A stretch of 64,000 nucleotides of DNA, from the NCBI RefSeq assembly GCF_052324685.1, contig NC_135212.1, positions 46,072,712 to 46,136,711 of the forward strand, written 5' to 3'. Shown here piece after piece: positions 1 to 23,668 of this stretch. The notes under the pieces are model-generated. The model did no database searches, was not told where the DNA came from, and worked only from the letters and a program-made list of their open reading frames with translations. This DNA comes from Brachyhypopomus gauderio. Taxonomy: Eukaryota > Chordata > Actinopteri > Gymnotiformes > Hypopomidae. How positions within the stretch are numbered: position 1 is the first letter of the stretch; every line of letters begins with the position of its first letter. Made by a program: the position numbers and the translations under genes.

Positions 1-1805
1 TAATTACATCACCCAAAATAAAGAGAAAATATTTACATGTTTTATTGATTTTCAAAAAGCATTTGACTCAATTTGGCACAATGGATTATTATATAAACTT
101 ATTGATATTGGAGTGGGAGGGAATTATATGATGTCATCAAATCAATGTATTCAAATAGTAAATGTGCAGTAAAAATGGGATCACTGCGAACTGAATTTTT
201 TCACACAATCGCGTGGTGTACGCCAAGGCTGTACTCTGAGTCCCACCATGTTTAACATCTATATTAATGAACTCGCAGAAAAATTAGATAAATGTACTGA
301 TATTCCCGACCCTCTCTCTCGGGGACACAAACATAAAATGTCTCCTCTTACGCAGACGACCTAGTCCTGCTATCTCCCACAAAAGAGGGTCTTCAACCAA
401 AGTTTAGACCTTCTACAGAAATTTTGTCAATCATGGGCTTAAAAATAAACTACCAGAAAAACAAAAATATTAATATTCCAGAACAAATCTAAAAGTAACA
501 ACCATATTTTTACAATTAATACAGAAAATATTGAGCAAACTAATAAATACACTTATTTGGGCATAACAATCACCTCCACAGGAGTTTTGGCCTGGCTGTG
601 AAGGAGCTTAAAGAAAAAGCGAGACGAGCACTCTTTGCCATCAACAAATCAATCAAAATTGTAATACCAATCAAAATTAAAACTTAAAATATTTAAATCA
701 GTAATAGAGCCCATTGCCCTCTACAGCAGTGAAGTATGGGGGACCACTAACAAAGCATGATTACCTGAGCTGGGACAAACACCCCATAGAAATGCTGCAC
801 ACAGAGTTTTGTAAGAACATCCTTCATGTGCAGAGAAAGACCCCGAATAACGCCTCCAGAGCTGAGCTGGGACAGTACCCCCCTCATACTCACCATCCAG
901 AAAAGAGCTCTGAACTTCTGGAAACATATTAAATCCAGTGACCCCCGAACACTTGCACTACAAAGCCCTGTCCAGTCAGGAGCAGAACATCCACCAAGAG
1001 TCCCCTCAGCCAACTGATCCTCAACCTCACTGACCTCACACCCACTGACCTCACACACTCCACACACCCCCACCACACACTCACCCCAAACAATCAGACC
1101 CAACCACATCATCACCACACTAAAGGAACAGTACCACACACACTGGACCCAAACTACCCAACACCAGCACAAGCTGCAGTGCTACTCCACCCTGAACAGA
1201 GACTACACAACTAGCAGAATAACCTCAACACAATTAAAGATCCAAAACTCAGAAAGATTCTAACGATGTACAGACTCAGTGAACACAGTCTGGGCCATCG
1301 AGACGGGTCGACACAGACAGACCTGGTCACCCAGAGAGGCCAGATTGTGCTCTCACTGTGATGGGTCAGTGTGGAGACAGAGCTGCACTTCCTGACTGAG
1401 TGTACCAGATACTCCTCCCTCAGAGAGAAATACTATCAGAGAGTGATCCGCGTCTGTCCTGAGTTCATAGACCTCACTAACACAGAGAAGCTCAGTTATA
1501 TATTAGGAGAGAAGAGTGACCTCATCACACTCTCAGCTCTCTACATCACAGCCTGTCACAACCTGAGAGACAACCAGTCACACTAATCACTACTAATCAT
1601 TACAACTTTATTAATCAGTTCATTATTATTGTTAGTTAATGTGTATGATTTTGTAAACCTCTTTTATTTTATTTATTTTAATTATTTAATGTAAAACATG
1701 TATTTTCCACTGACGGTATCATTAATTATTTATGTTTGTTTATTGTTTCATTGCTTTGGCAACAGTGTACATTGTTACAGTCATGCCAATAAAGCATTAT
1801 TGAAT

Positions 1806-1815
<10 letters not shown>
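1..1815 (+). mobile_element. Decayed non-LTR retrotransposon (LINE), 3' part
   Basis: Conceptual translation from base 2 gives a reverse-transcriptase block (CFIDFQKAFDSIWH), followed in other frames by the conserved RGVRQGC motif near 210-230 and a YADDLVLLS-like catalytic box near 345-370. A C-terminal knuckle-like segment (ETELHFLTEC) lies near 1377-1410. Many frameshifts and stops separate these blocks, so the copy is dead. It ends near an AATAAAGCATT signal and short ATTGA repeats (about 1790-1812), as expected for a LINE 3' end. The 5' part lies outside the window. The family is a common fish LINE; I cannot assign the clade securely. Confidence 0.8.
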
Positions 1816-1847
<32 letters not shown>

Positions 1848-1918
1848 AGAGAGAGGGGAGAGAGAGAGAGGAGGGTGAGAGAGAGAGAGAGGAGAAGGAG
1901 AGAGAGAGAGAGAGTGTG
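1813..1918. repeat. (GA)n microsatellite with GTGTGT end
   Basis: Nearly pure GA/GGAGA repeat directly following the LINE 3' tail, so it may have grown from the LINE tail. Confidence 0.9.
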
Positions 1919-1984
1919 TGTAAGCATCCTGTGTAGCATCCTGTAGCATCCTGTAGAGCTGTGTAGCATCCTAAATAATAGACT

Positions 1985-2779
1985 TTTAAACTTCCTTATG
2001 AAGCACAGTGTCTTGAGTAGAAGTCAAATTGGATTCTTACCAAATTACCGCACCACTGATCATATTTACACCCTACACACTCTAATTGATAAATACGTTG
2101 TCCAAAATAAAAACAATTTTTTTGCATGCTTTATAGACTTTAAAAAGGCTTTTGATTCTATTTGGCACAGGGATTATTTTACAAACTTCTTGAAAGTGGT
2201 ATAGGGGGTAAAACATATGATCTAATTAAATCAATGTACACAGGAAATAAGTGCGGAATAAAAATTGGCAATAAACAAACAAACTCCTTCTCTCAGGAGC
2301 GCGGAGTGAGACAGGGGCTGCTGTTTAAGCCCAACACTATTTAATATCTATATTAATGAATTAGCAAAAAATATTAGAACAATCCACAGCTCCTGGTCTC
2401 ATTCTGCACGACTCGGAGATCAAATTTCTGCTCTATGCAGACGACCTGGTTCTGCTGTCCCCCACTGAGCAAGGTCTACAGCAGAACCTGGACCTGCTGG
2501 AGCAGTACTGCCAGAACTGGGCCCTGGCAGTAAACCTCAAAAAGACAAGTATAGTAATATTCCAGAAAGGACCCAGATCTCAGGGATCAAAACACACATC
2601 TCGATTTAGATTAGGCTCAGAGGAAATTAGACACTCCTCAACCTATAATTATTTAGGCATCAAAATAAGTTCTTCAGGAAGTTTTATCAGGCAGTGAATG
2701 AACTGAGAGGTAAAGCTCGCAGGGCTTTTTACGCCATAAAACGACAAATCTTTGCAGAAATTCCAATCAAAATTTGGTT
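1985..2779 (+). mobile_element. Second LINE fragment of the same kind, cut by the assembly gap
   Basis: Translation shows reverse-transcriptase motifs in order: GFLPNYRTTDHIYTLHTLID near 2030-2090, FKKAFDSIWH near 2138-2167, ERGVRQG near 2297-2317, the intact catalytic box LLYADDLVLLS near 2430-2460, and the thumb segment NYLGIKISSSGSF near 2645-2685. At least two frameshifts break the frame (near 2170-2200 and 2320-2330). The sequence runs into a run of N at 2780, so the 3' end is not seen. It is similar to, but clearly diverged from, the fragment at 1-1815. Confidence 0.82.
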
Positions 2780-3279
2780 NNNNNNNNNNNNNNNNNNNNN
2801 NNNNNNNNNNNNNNNNNNNNNNNNNNNNNNNNNNNNNNNNNNNNNNNNNNNNNNNNNNNNNNNNNNNNNNNNNNNNNNNNNNNNNNNNNNNNNNNNNNNN
2901 NNNNNNNNNNNNNNNNNNNNNNNNNNNNNNNNNNNNNNNNNNNNNNNNNNNNNNNNNNNNNNNNNNNNNNNNNNNNNNNNNNNNNNNNNNNNNNNNNNNN
3001 NNNNNNNNNNNNNNNNNNNNNNNNNNNNNNNNNNNNNNNNNNNNNNNNNNNNNNNNNNNNNNNNNNNNNNNNNNNNNNNNNNNNNNNNNNNNNNNNNNNN
3101 NNNNNNNNNNNNNNNNNNNNNNNNNNNNNNNNNNNNNNNNNNNNNNNNNNNNNNNNNNNNNNNNNNNNNNNNNNNNNNNNNNNNNNNNNNNNNNNNNNNN
3201 NNNNNNNNNNNNNNNNNNNNNNNNNNNNNNNNNNNNNNNNNNNNNNNNNNNNNNNNNNNNNNNNNNNNNNNNNNNNNNN
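2780..3279. other. Assembly gap (500 N)
   Basis: Exactly 500 undetermined bases, probably a placeholder length. It sits between a LINE fragment and a long tandem repeat, a typical place for assembly to fail. Confidence 0.98.
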
Positions 3280-4482
3280 CAGGGAGGGGAGGGACTAGGA
3301 CACAAGGTCAAGAGATGGACAGGGAGGGGAGGACTAGGACACAAGGTCAAGAGATGGACAGGGAGGGGAGGACTAGGACACAAGGTCAAGAGATGGACAG
3401 GGAGGGGAGGACTAGGACACAAGGTCAAGAGATGGACAGGGAGGGGAGGACTAGGACACAAGGTCAAGAGATGGACAGGGAGGGAGGCTAGGACACAAGG
3501 TCAAGAGATGGACAGGGAGGGGAGGACTAGGACACAAGGTCAAGAGATGGACAGGGAGGGGAGGACTAGGACACAAGGTCAAGAGATGGACAGGGAGGGG
3601 AGACTAGGACACAAGGTCAAGAGATGGACAGGGAGGGGAGGACTAGGACACAGGTCAAGAGATGGACAGGGAGGAGGACTAGGACACAAGGTCAAGAGAT
3701 GGACAGGAGGAGACTAGACACAAGGTCAAGAGATGGACAGGGAGGGGAGGACTAGGACACAAGGTCAAGAGATGGACAGGGAGGGGAGGACTAGGACACA
3801 AGGTCAAGAGATGGACAGGGAGGGAGGACTAGGACACAAGGTCAAGAGATGGACAGGGAGGGGAGGACTAGGACACAAGGTCAAGAGATGGACAGGGAGG
3901 GGAGGACTAGGACACAAGGTCAAGAGATGGACAGGGGGAGGAGCCTAGGACACAAGTCAAGAGATGGACAGGGAGGGAGGACTAGGACACAAGGTCAAGA
4001 GATGGACAGGGAGGGGAGACTAGGACACAAGGTCAAGAGATGGACAGGGAGGGGAGGACTAGGACACAAGGTCAAGAGATGGACAGGGAGGGGAGGACTA
4101 GGACACAAGGTCAAGAGATGGACAGGGAGGGGAGGACTAGGACACAAGGTCAAGAGATGGACAGGGAGGGAGGACTAGGACACAAGGTCAAGAGATGGAC
4201 AGGGAGGGGAGGACAAGGACACAAGGTCAAGAGATGGACAGGGAGGGAGGACTAGGACACAAGGTCAAGAGATGGACAGGGAGGAGGACTAGGACACAAG
4301 GTCAAGAGATGGACAGGGAGGGGAGGACTAGGACACAAGGTCAAGAGATGGACAGGGAGGGAGGACTAGGACACAAGGTCAAGAGATGGACAGGGAGGGG
4401 AGACTAGGACACAAGGTCAAGAGATGGACAGGGAGGGGAGGACTAGGACACAAGGTCAAGAGATGGACAGGGAGGGGAGGAC
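3280..4482. repeat. 39-bp minisatellite, about 31 copies
   Basis: The unit is about 39 bp and contains GGACTAGGACACAAGGTCAA followed by GAGATGGACAGGGAGGGG. Copies are nearly identical, with 1-3 base deletions mostly in the G-runs. The array begins at the gap edge, so its true length is unknown. Because 39 is a multiple of three, long open frames of the type RTRTQGQEMDREG appear; I do not regard them as genes. Confidence 0.95.
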
Positions 4483-4570
4483 TCTACTGTATAAGGCAAC
4501 AAGGTTAGATTCATGTTAGATTCAAGGTTAGAAGGTCATGTTAGATTACTTCTGGGTGTCTGTGTGCATA

Positions 4571-4603
<33 letters not shown>

Positions 4604-4979
4604 AAGGGAGAGAGAGAGAGAGAGAGACAGTCAGGAGCTCAGAATCTGAGTGAGACAGATTGCCAAAGGAGGGAAGGTGACTGGTTTGCCAATGTACAGT
4701 GAGTTCCGTGATTTGTTAGTCTGTTGAAACACACATTCGTAAGTCCCACAACTGCAGGAGCTGGTCTGGGGGGCTCATGAGGGATTACTTTGTTGTGTGT
4801 TTATTTCCCCATATCTGAGTCTTAACTTTACTCACCACCAGCTACTGCTATAAACCCCTTGATGTGGTATTTCCCCCCCTTCACCTCTCTTTCTATAAGC
4901 TCTATCCTGGTTTGGACACATCACCAGTACTGTGGATCTAGTTAAGGCTTTATCTGTCTTTTCACTGAACATCATCTTG

Positions 4980-5077
<98 letters not shown>

Positions 5078-5832
5078 CAAGATAATTCAAATGTTTGTGT
5101 CCAATATGTCCTCTGGGCTTAGGATAGTGTTTTAGCATTAACAAAAATCTTTATTTAGAGAATACACCTTTAGCTGATTACATCATTTTTTTTTGCAAGG
5201 GAGACGGTTCAGATGCATCATATTGGCTGCAGTGTCAGACTTCACAACACACACATGCAGTCTGATCACACACACACCTGCTTAGCTGTGTGCTTCACAG
5301 AGTGGGTCTAAAAACAAAACACCTGAAAATCAAATTCCACACCCGCGTATATGTACGTCTAATATACATACAGTATTGACGGAAGAGCTTGAGTCACAGT
5401 ATATAGTAGCACAGGAGTCACAATCAAGTGAAGAAATCAGGCACAAAACGATAGAAGATATCAGCGTTATTAACACAGGCACAAATCAAAAAGAGTCATG
5501 AAGCTATTTAGAGCTCGTGTACAGTGTTCACAGTATTTGGTTGTGCACATCAGATGTAGATCTCTAAGGGGGGAGGTGGGGTGTCAGAGAAAAACCAGCT
5601 GCTCTTACTCATTGTTGAAGAAACACTTTGTAAAATACAATATGATACAAAGCAGAAACATACAAATAAATGTGTGGGCACGTGGCGGAATGATAATTCA
5701 GTCTTTTGTTTCCTTCTATTCGTAGCTTGGAAGCCTGACCCGTTCAGCTGTGTGAGAGGCTTGTAGACGTGCTGTCAGACGCCGCCTTATTCTGTTCCGA
5801 TGAACTCGATGAACTCTGGACATTGTAGGTGT
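4483..5832. other. Intergenic / probable asphd1 3' UTR; microsatellites only
   Basis: Contains (GT)n(GA)n microsatellites at about 4573-4627 and 4981-5074. No coding homology was recognised. On the minus strand an AATAAA signal lies at 5150-5155, about 680 nt past the asphd1 stop codon, and is a plausible polyadenylation signal for that gene. Confidence 0.6.
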
Positions 5833-7704
5833 TTACTGCTCAGGAGCAAAGATGTAATCCAGAGCTTGTCGCTCCGCCGCTGCAACGTTGGGGTGCCACA
5901 GATCCACGCTAAAAATCACTCTTGGTCCGTCTTCAGCACCACCTAGTGGCCCAAAGAAGAACGTACGAAAATGTGAAACGCTATATGTAGTAGGCTCGAT
6001 AAACCACTGCCTGGAAGAAAATCCGTTGTGGCCAGAATTGGATAGTTTTGATAGCAGAGGTTATATATCCAATATCATGGATTATTTTTTATTTTATTGA
6101 CTTTTAATGGCATTTTCTCAAAGACTAGCCGGCTGGGCTTGATCATATAAAGGTTTCGCTTATTTTAGTTTTTTCTGCAACTCAGTCCTACCGTTATGCG
6201 AGAGGGTGTGCAGAAAAGAATCGTCCACTAGGAGGCAGTGTCCTTCAGACCAGCACTGAGGCTCGCCACCGACCACCAGCTCACACTGGGCAGGAGTCTG
6301 CAGCCCTGAAAAAAGATGAAATGTTTACAGAACACAGACAAGGAGGCTAAAAACATACAGATTTTACAGGCAGGTTTACGATCAGAAGCCCCTCAGGTAA
6401 ACACCAACATCCCACCACCCCCACCCCCATCAGAAAACCCCGGGAAATTGTGTTAAATGGATCAAACGAGAGACCTACATTGCAACCGAGAATGGCAATA
6501 GGAGAGCACAGATATGGGCCAAACAGAAGTAAAGCAGTAGGAGTGTGGGAGGTGCAGCTCCTGTAGCACACGCTGAGACACAGTAACACCAAAGAGGAAA
6601 AACACCCTCCTGCCACTTAATAAGAAACACTTCTACTTACACTCACTCACATACAAGGGAACTTCTAGGGCGCATGTTATAAGTGTACGATCACACCCTG
6701 TGGCTCATCTGTTGGCCCACACAAGTCATTAGCCACCACAACACTGCCCCCTTTCTGACAGCAGGATCAGTGCAGGCAGGACGTTACCCTACATACGGCA
6801 TGGCAGTGGGTGTTGAACTGGTACAAGTTTATTAGGCACAGGACTCTTGCTGGGGTTTGTATGTGTGTCAGTGCCTCTGCTAGACTGATAGTGGACCAAC
6901 ACCCAAGAATATCCAGCCAATAGCGACGGTCCTGGGCAGCCCTGTGGGTAGCTGGCCCACCGATGGCAGACATACACAGACAAACACATGAAGTGGTGTT
7001 TTGAAAGTGGTGTCATGTCGCATTTTATCTGCCAAAAGCATGGATGCCAAGGGGCTATGCTTAACACACACGTAACACGTGTTTTATCCAGCTGTGTACC
7101 ACAAGAGCCAGAGTCGCTTCTGTGAGACTACTGAACATCTTTTATATGTCTTCTCAGTCCCAGTTTTGATTGGTTATTCTGCTTTTCTATAATATATATA
7201 TAATATATAATATAAAACCTATTCCATTGTTTATATTAGTTTTTTCGGTGTATTATTATGCAGCAGTTAAAGAGTTAAAGAGGCAACCCAATGGACCTAA
7301 ACTGTGTTTTAAATCATGGCTACTCATATTCAATCCCATGATGACTGCTGAATATATTTACATATACATATAGCATTGCCTCCAACTGTTCTGAGATCAG
7401 GTTCACCAGTTCTCTTAAAATAATGAAGGTTATGAGGTTGGGTGGGGGAAATGGCCCCAGGACAGGGCAGTGCATGTAGCACTCACCCAGATGGCAGCGC
7501 AGCCGTGTGTTGGTGGGCCCATACGCTCCAGCCAACGAGGCGCCGGGACCCAGAAGCCAGAAGCCCGCGGCCCCGAGGGAGTTACTGCTGATGAAGGTCC
7601 TGAGGGAGAGGAGGGTGCGGTACGTACACGGACACGCACGACAGTTACCCACCACACACACACCCGCATTATACAGCGGGAACACTGCCTGTCCCTGCAA
7701 AAAA

Positions 7705-7779
<75 letters not shown>

Positions 7780-9900
7780 CACACACACACACACAATTAG
7801 ATTCTGTGGATTTAAAGGATTTTCTGCAAAAATATGAGCAATGTGGTGTTTACACTGTATCAGTGCAGTTTTCAATGAATTTATAGCTTTGGGAACCAGT
7901 GAGATAAGAGACCTCTCACAATGGTGAAGTGAGATAAGAGATCTCTCACAATGGTGAAGTGAGATAAGAGATCTCTCACAATGGTGCAGTGAGATAAGAG
8001 ACCTCTCACAATGGTGAAGTGAGATAAGAGATATCTCACAATGGTGCAGTGAGATAAGAGACCTCTCACAATGGTGAAGTGAGATAAGAGATCTCTCACA
8101 ATGGTGCAGTGAGATAAGAGACCTCTCACAGTGGTGCAGTGAGATAAGAGACCTCTCACAATAGTGCAGTGAGATAAGAGACCTCTCACAGTGGTGCAGT
8201 GAGATAAGAGACCTTTCACAATGGGGCAGTGAGATAAGAGACCTCTCACAGTGGTGCAGTGAGATAAGAGACCTCTCACAGTGGTGCAGTGAGATAAGAG
8301 ACCTCTCACAATGGTGAAATGAGATAAGAGACCTCTCACAATGGGGCAGTGAGATAAGAGACCTCTCACAATGGTGAAGTGAGATAAGAGATCTCTCACA
8401 ATGGTGAAGTGAGATAAGAGACCTCTCACAATAATGCAGTGATATAAGAGACCTCTCACAATGGGGCAGTGAGATAAGAGACCTCTCACAATGGTGCAGT
8501 GAGATAAGAGACCTCTCACAATGGTGAAGTGAGATAAGAGACCTCTCACAATGGTGAAGTGAGATAAGAGACCTCTCACAATGGGGCAGTGAGATAAGAG
8601 ACCTCTCACAATGGTGCAGTGAGATAAGAGACCTCTCACAATGGTGCAGTGAGATAAGAGACCTCTCACAATGGGGCAGTGAGATGAGACCTCTCACAAT
8701 GGGGCAGTGAGATAAGAGACCTCTCATAATGGTGCAGTGAGATAAGATACCTCTCACAATAGTGAGAGTGCAGTGCAGTGCAGATATTGATTTGAGAGTG
8801 AGAGAGAGCGATGCTACATAATAAATATTCAAGGCATATTCAGCAACACCAATATTTCTCTCTGCAAAATCAAACAATAAGCTTAATATCAGAACTCTCA
8901 CAGTGAACTAATCATGTCTCCAAATTTGTACTAAACCGTTCTTATATTTCACATAGTTTTCTCATGTTTTTTAACTATCACTCACAGTCACCAAAAAAGT
9001 GCATTATGGGAGATGATTTTTTATCACCTTAGGCCCTTGGTAAATCCACCCCAACTTTGTGTCAATGCCTCTCTGGTAGACTGCCTGGAATTCAGCAAGA
9101 ATTATGGGATAGCTGGCCTCCAGGACCTCAATGTCATGGCGGTGGGCATCACGAGAGTAGAAGGGAATGCTGGGAACATCAGGGAGGTAGAAGAGATGGG
9201 GCTTCTGAATGGAGGAGCGATCATTCATCCTGGCCTGAAGACCAAAGGGACCAAAGACATGGAAGAATGAACAAAGTCAAACACGGAGGACATTGAGTTT
9301 AGGTCATTTATAAAGACTTTGACCTTGACAAAGTCTTGAAGGTCAGAGCATGAAGCTGTACATTTCCTCAACCTCTAACCCGTGAACCTTACAATTCCTA
9401 GACACTGAATTCTGCATAGGCCTTAAATATAATGCCACGTGCAGATCTCCAGACGTCTGGGCCGCGTGTCAGACCTGGATGCGTAGACCCTTGTGGATAC
9501 GGCCCATGCCGGCCCAGCTGTACCGCTTGGCGTACTCCTGCAGTGCTGCGTACAACTTCCTGCTTCCCGCTGCCGCCTGGGATGGGAAAGGGGCGTGGCT
9601 TAGGACGGGCGTGAGGTAGCTCTCCCCTCCCTCTTCCTCGCCTGTCTCCATGGCGATGGCTGGGGAAGCTTTGGGGGCGGAGCACCCGGGATCGACAGGG
9701 CAACGGCTGGAGGAGCGGGACAGAACCGAGCCGGACTTGAGCCCGCCCGCGTGGTTCCGGCAAGACGGGGGATCAGAGCCGACCCGGTAGCAGTACCAGA
9801 GGAACAGCAGCAGCACGGTCCAGAGGAGGCCACTTAAGGGAGGCCCGCCGAGTTCCACACAGGGAGGCAGAGGACAGAGGAGGTCCAGGGACCAGGACAT
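5833..9900 (-). CDS. asphd1: asphd1, aspartate beta-hydroxylase domain-containing protein 1
   Basis: Five coding exons on the minus strand: 9900-9475, 9234-9028, 7694-7487, 6305-6192 and 5942-5833. All phases agree and give 354 aa, close to the roughly 370-390 aa of vertebrate ASPHD1/2. The start is the ATG at 9900; the in-frame codon at 9921 is GTG. The N-terminus has one membrane segment (residues about 22-38, [17 protein letters not shown]), suggesting a type II membrane protein. The hydroxylase-like domain follows, with [69 protein letters not shown] and [17 protein letters not shown]. The first iron-binding histidine position of the family (H in HxGPTN) reads Ala here (GAYGPTN), while the later His in DDSFLH is kept. 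The symbol asphd1 rather than asphd2 rests on adjacency to sez6l2 and kctd13. Substrates of this family member are unknown. Confidence 0.92.
6306..7486. other. asphd1 intron 3; no recognised gene
   Basis: AT-rich intronic sequence. The stretch around 6840-6970 (GTGGACCAACACCCAAGAAT and following) looks like a dispersed fish repeat of unknown class. No intact coding segment was found. Confidence 0.4.
7706..7796. repeat. (CA)n microsatellite next to asphd1 exon 3 acceptor
   Basis: About 45 CA units. On the gene (minus) strand this is a (TG)n tract ending about 11 bases before the TTTTTTGCAG acceptor of exon 3. Confidence 0.95.
7886..8760. repeat. 30-bp minisatellite in asphd1 intron 2, about 29 copies
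   Basis: The unit contains GTGAGATAAGAGACCTCTCA then CAATGGTGCA; phase is kept at exactly 30 bp through nearly the whole array. Variants carry AGAGATCTCT, a perfect palindrome. One 2-base loss occurs near 8686. The repeat gives open frames on the minus strand (repeats of [10 protein letters not shown]), which are artefacts of a unit length divisible by three inside an intron. Confidence 0.95.
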
Positions 9901-11480
9901 CCTACTTAGAGGCTGAGACACTGGGGGAGGGGGAGGGGGACATTAGAGAATAGATCAATGGAGAAAGTAAGACAGGACATGGAGGGACACAGAACACAAG
10001 AGGGAGTTCAGCAAGAGATCAATGAATGAAAGAACAAGTATGGGAAAGAAAGAGCAGTATTGTTTAGAAAAAAAAACAGATGTTTAGAAAATATAATTCA
10101 AAGAATGAGGAGGAATGTGAACAAAGGTTCACATGAGTGAAGTGAAGATGAGGATTTTGGAAAGAGTGAAAGAGTGAAAGAGTGAAAGAAGGACAAGACA
10201 CATTACAGAAGGAGAGAAAATAGGAAAAGCAGAACTTTGATTATATCACTATAGTTTATCATTCATTCCTACAATCGTTCCTTTTCTCGAGGCTTTGCTC
10301 AACAATAACAAATCATTTATAGTTTTTTGTCAGTCATGGTAAGGTGTTTAAGGTGTTGAACGGCATGCGCATTTGTTGACGTTGTATTAAACAGACGATA
10401 AAGAAAAATATAAAAGCCGTACGTGCGGGATCACATGTCTACGTTTAGCCTTGTACGTTTAGCATTTAGTGATTCCTTTGTAAGTCCCGCTGTAATATTG
10501 CGTATTGAAAGCTCCTGCAATTGTTTGTGTGTTTGTATAGTTGCGCTTCCGCGTTCACGTTGCTGATACACGTTCATATGTCCAACGGGAGTGACTCCAC
10601 AATGATCCAAACTCATTAGTGCTTAAATTCATCTCTATCTGCTTCAAGAGCTGCTTCCCTATCAGGAAAGATGTGAATAGTTGTGTGCGTCTCGCTATGG
10701 TTGATTCCAATGTGTTGACTTACCACGTCTCCACTCCTCACTCGGTTTCTCCTTCCCCCTCGGTCTTACTATCTCCCTCCGTATGTCTTCTCTCCGGTTG
10801 TAAGCTACTGCAACCACCGAACGTACGGTGCGATACGTTCCGCATTAAATCCGAATATCTCCGAGGTACTGCCCCCTCCTCCTTTCACGACAAATTCCGA
10901 CCAATTCGTAAACTAGCATACCCTAATTTGAAATCAATCTATAAAAATGCAAGTATAATTTTGATTTTATGATGTGTGCGGCCTCATAGTGCTTCAAAAT
11001 ATGCGGCGCAACCGACGAGTCCAGGCGGTTTTCAGCACCTCGTCCCTGGACAGCTCCGTGGCCTACGGGTTGTAGTATTACATTTTGACCACTGGGTGGT
11101 GCAATACCTACACTCCACTCCCAGGCAGATACCCTCACACACATCAACGCGTCAAGTATACGGGTAAGACCTGTCACCTACCCACCTAAACACCAGCCAC
11201 CCAGGACTGGTCTATGGACTTTAAACGGATGAAAAAAAACAGCGCAAAGAAAGGACGAGCCTACTGTTTTCATTCTAAAGGGGGCAGGTGAGCCGATCAT
11301 TAAAAACCCATTGAATGCGTAGAGAGAGTTGTGGTATTTTGCCGTGGGAGAGACGGAGGAACGCGTTCGGAACAGTCGCAAGGGAGAAGAAGAAAAAACA
11401 GTAATTGTTGAGCGCGTTATCTGGAAAAGGGGATTACTGACTTGTAACAGAAGGATTAAAGAGAGGGACGAGGCTGTGAA
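9901..11480. promoter_or_regulatory. Shared upstream region of asphd1 (minus) and sez6l2 (plus)
   Basis: The region separates two divergently transcribed genes. From about 10370 to 11480 it is richer in CpG than the flanks. A purine-rich stretch at about 11330-11481 ends in a good splice donor (GAAG|GTACGT at 11481/11482), which fits a non-coding first exon of sez6l2. No ORF here looks real. The exact transcription starts cannot be read from sequence. Confidence 0.45.
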
Positions 11481-11481
11481 G

Positions 11482-12640
11482 GTACGTATGTTTTCTGCTC
11501 ATCTCTATAGACTATCGCGAATATATTACAGTCTGGGTGTTTTCACCTTGTACGTCTGCTACCTGCATAATGATGCGTGTGGGAAATAACGTTTATTATG
11601 GTATTGGCCGGACATCCTTCACACAGGCCGCGGAGAGGGTGCTGGAGATAAGCCACGCAAGCGGTTTGGCTGCGTTTAGATGGTGCATCTTGCGATGAAG
11701 GAAGGAGGAAGATACAGGGATTTTTTGGGGGGGGGGGGGGGGGGATGAAACAGCGGGTGTGGATGAGGGGGGAAAGCGTCTGAACCGAGAGAGATTTGAG
11801 GCTTCTGGCCGCAGTGTCAGCAACAGCTCGTATCTGTGCGGGTTCTTCCACAGACACACGATGAATATGTCTGCACCATAAACCGCTGATGGTGGCTCGG
11901 TTGTTTAAAGCAGGTAACGATATTTCCCGCTCGTCATTCGCGTTCATTCGAGGCCCTGTGTTATAATAAAAAGATTTATCATGGTGGCCCACACGATCCA
12001 AGGCCGTTTTCATAACGCTTGAATCCTCCTCGCTCGCATACTGACAGTAATATTCAGCTGAGTAGACGAAGGCATTTGATTTAATTGTGAATATTTTGGA
12101 ACACTTAAAGTGTGTTTGCAAGGTTGGACTCGGCTATGATCGCGAAACGCTGAAGGGAGGTGACATCACTGATCAGATCAGAGAAGGTGTAGGCATGGCG
12201 GAGGCCATATGTCATCCATCCCGCCTCTCCCCAGGGTACCGGTCCCAGCCCGGACGGGTTTAGAACACGCCGACGACCCGCGAGGGGGCTTGGCGCACTC
12301 TGACATGTTTGGGTGCGAAACATGCCGTTGTATTTTTGGTCGCTTGTGCTAAATCATAAATGCAACAGAACAAAAAGCCCAAAGTATTCGATCTACTAAT
12401 ATTTATATTGTTAGACTTTTTTCTATGTTTTTAAATGTTTATTTTATGTTTATGTTATTTTATGTTTATGTTATTTTTACTTATACGATCTTATATTATT
12501 TATTAAAGAAACAGGAAAGCCACCCGTCTTCTATTTAATTTTTTTAATATTCTTTTATCTTATTTTAGCAATCACACCTCCTTGCCTTTTCTGATCTCCT
12601 ATTTTTTACTGGCCTTATTTCCTCTGTCCTTTCTTTGCAG
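11482..12640. other. Probable sez6l2 5' UTR intron
   Basis: Lies between the candidate donor at 11482 and the acceptor TTTCTTTGCAG ending at 12640. It contains a G-run at about 11727-11743. No conserved coding segment was seen. Confidence 0.4.
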
Positions 12641-12663
12641 ACTGCCGTCTCTCACACCTCACC

Positions 12664-23455
<10,792 letters not shown>

Positions 23456-23633
23456 AGCTGTGGTCACGTGATGAAACATCCAAAATCAAAGATGGAAAGA
23501 AGGAAGAAAAACAAAGGGATGAAATTATTTCTTTCCACAAGTCAACTTTATTTCTCTGACCTTTCCCTTTCTTTCAGTCTCTTCTCACTCTCACACTTGC
23601 TCTTTGCTGACTAATTTTTCCAGTGTGTGTGTG

Positions 23634-23668
<35 letters not shown>

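Noticed and set aside
3280-4407. RTRTQGQEMDREG-type repeat proteins, and frames crossing the N run
   Set aside because: Artefacts of a 39-bp repeat and undetermined bases translated as X.
7886-8760. Possible CRISPR-like array
   Set aside because: Regular 30-bp period but no spacers: the whole unit is repeated, and the host is a eukaryote.
7705-8901. 398-codon minus-strand frame (repeats of [10 protein letters not shown])
   Set aside because: It is the 30-bp minisatellite plus a CA tract inside asphd1 intron 2; a unit length divisible by three keeps it open.
9898-9921. Upstream asphd1 start giving eight more residues
   Set aside because: The codon at 9921 is GTG; the first ATG is at 9900 and gives a family-like N-terminus.
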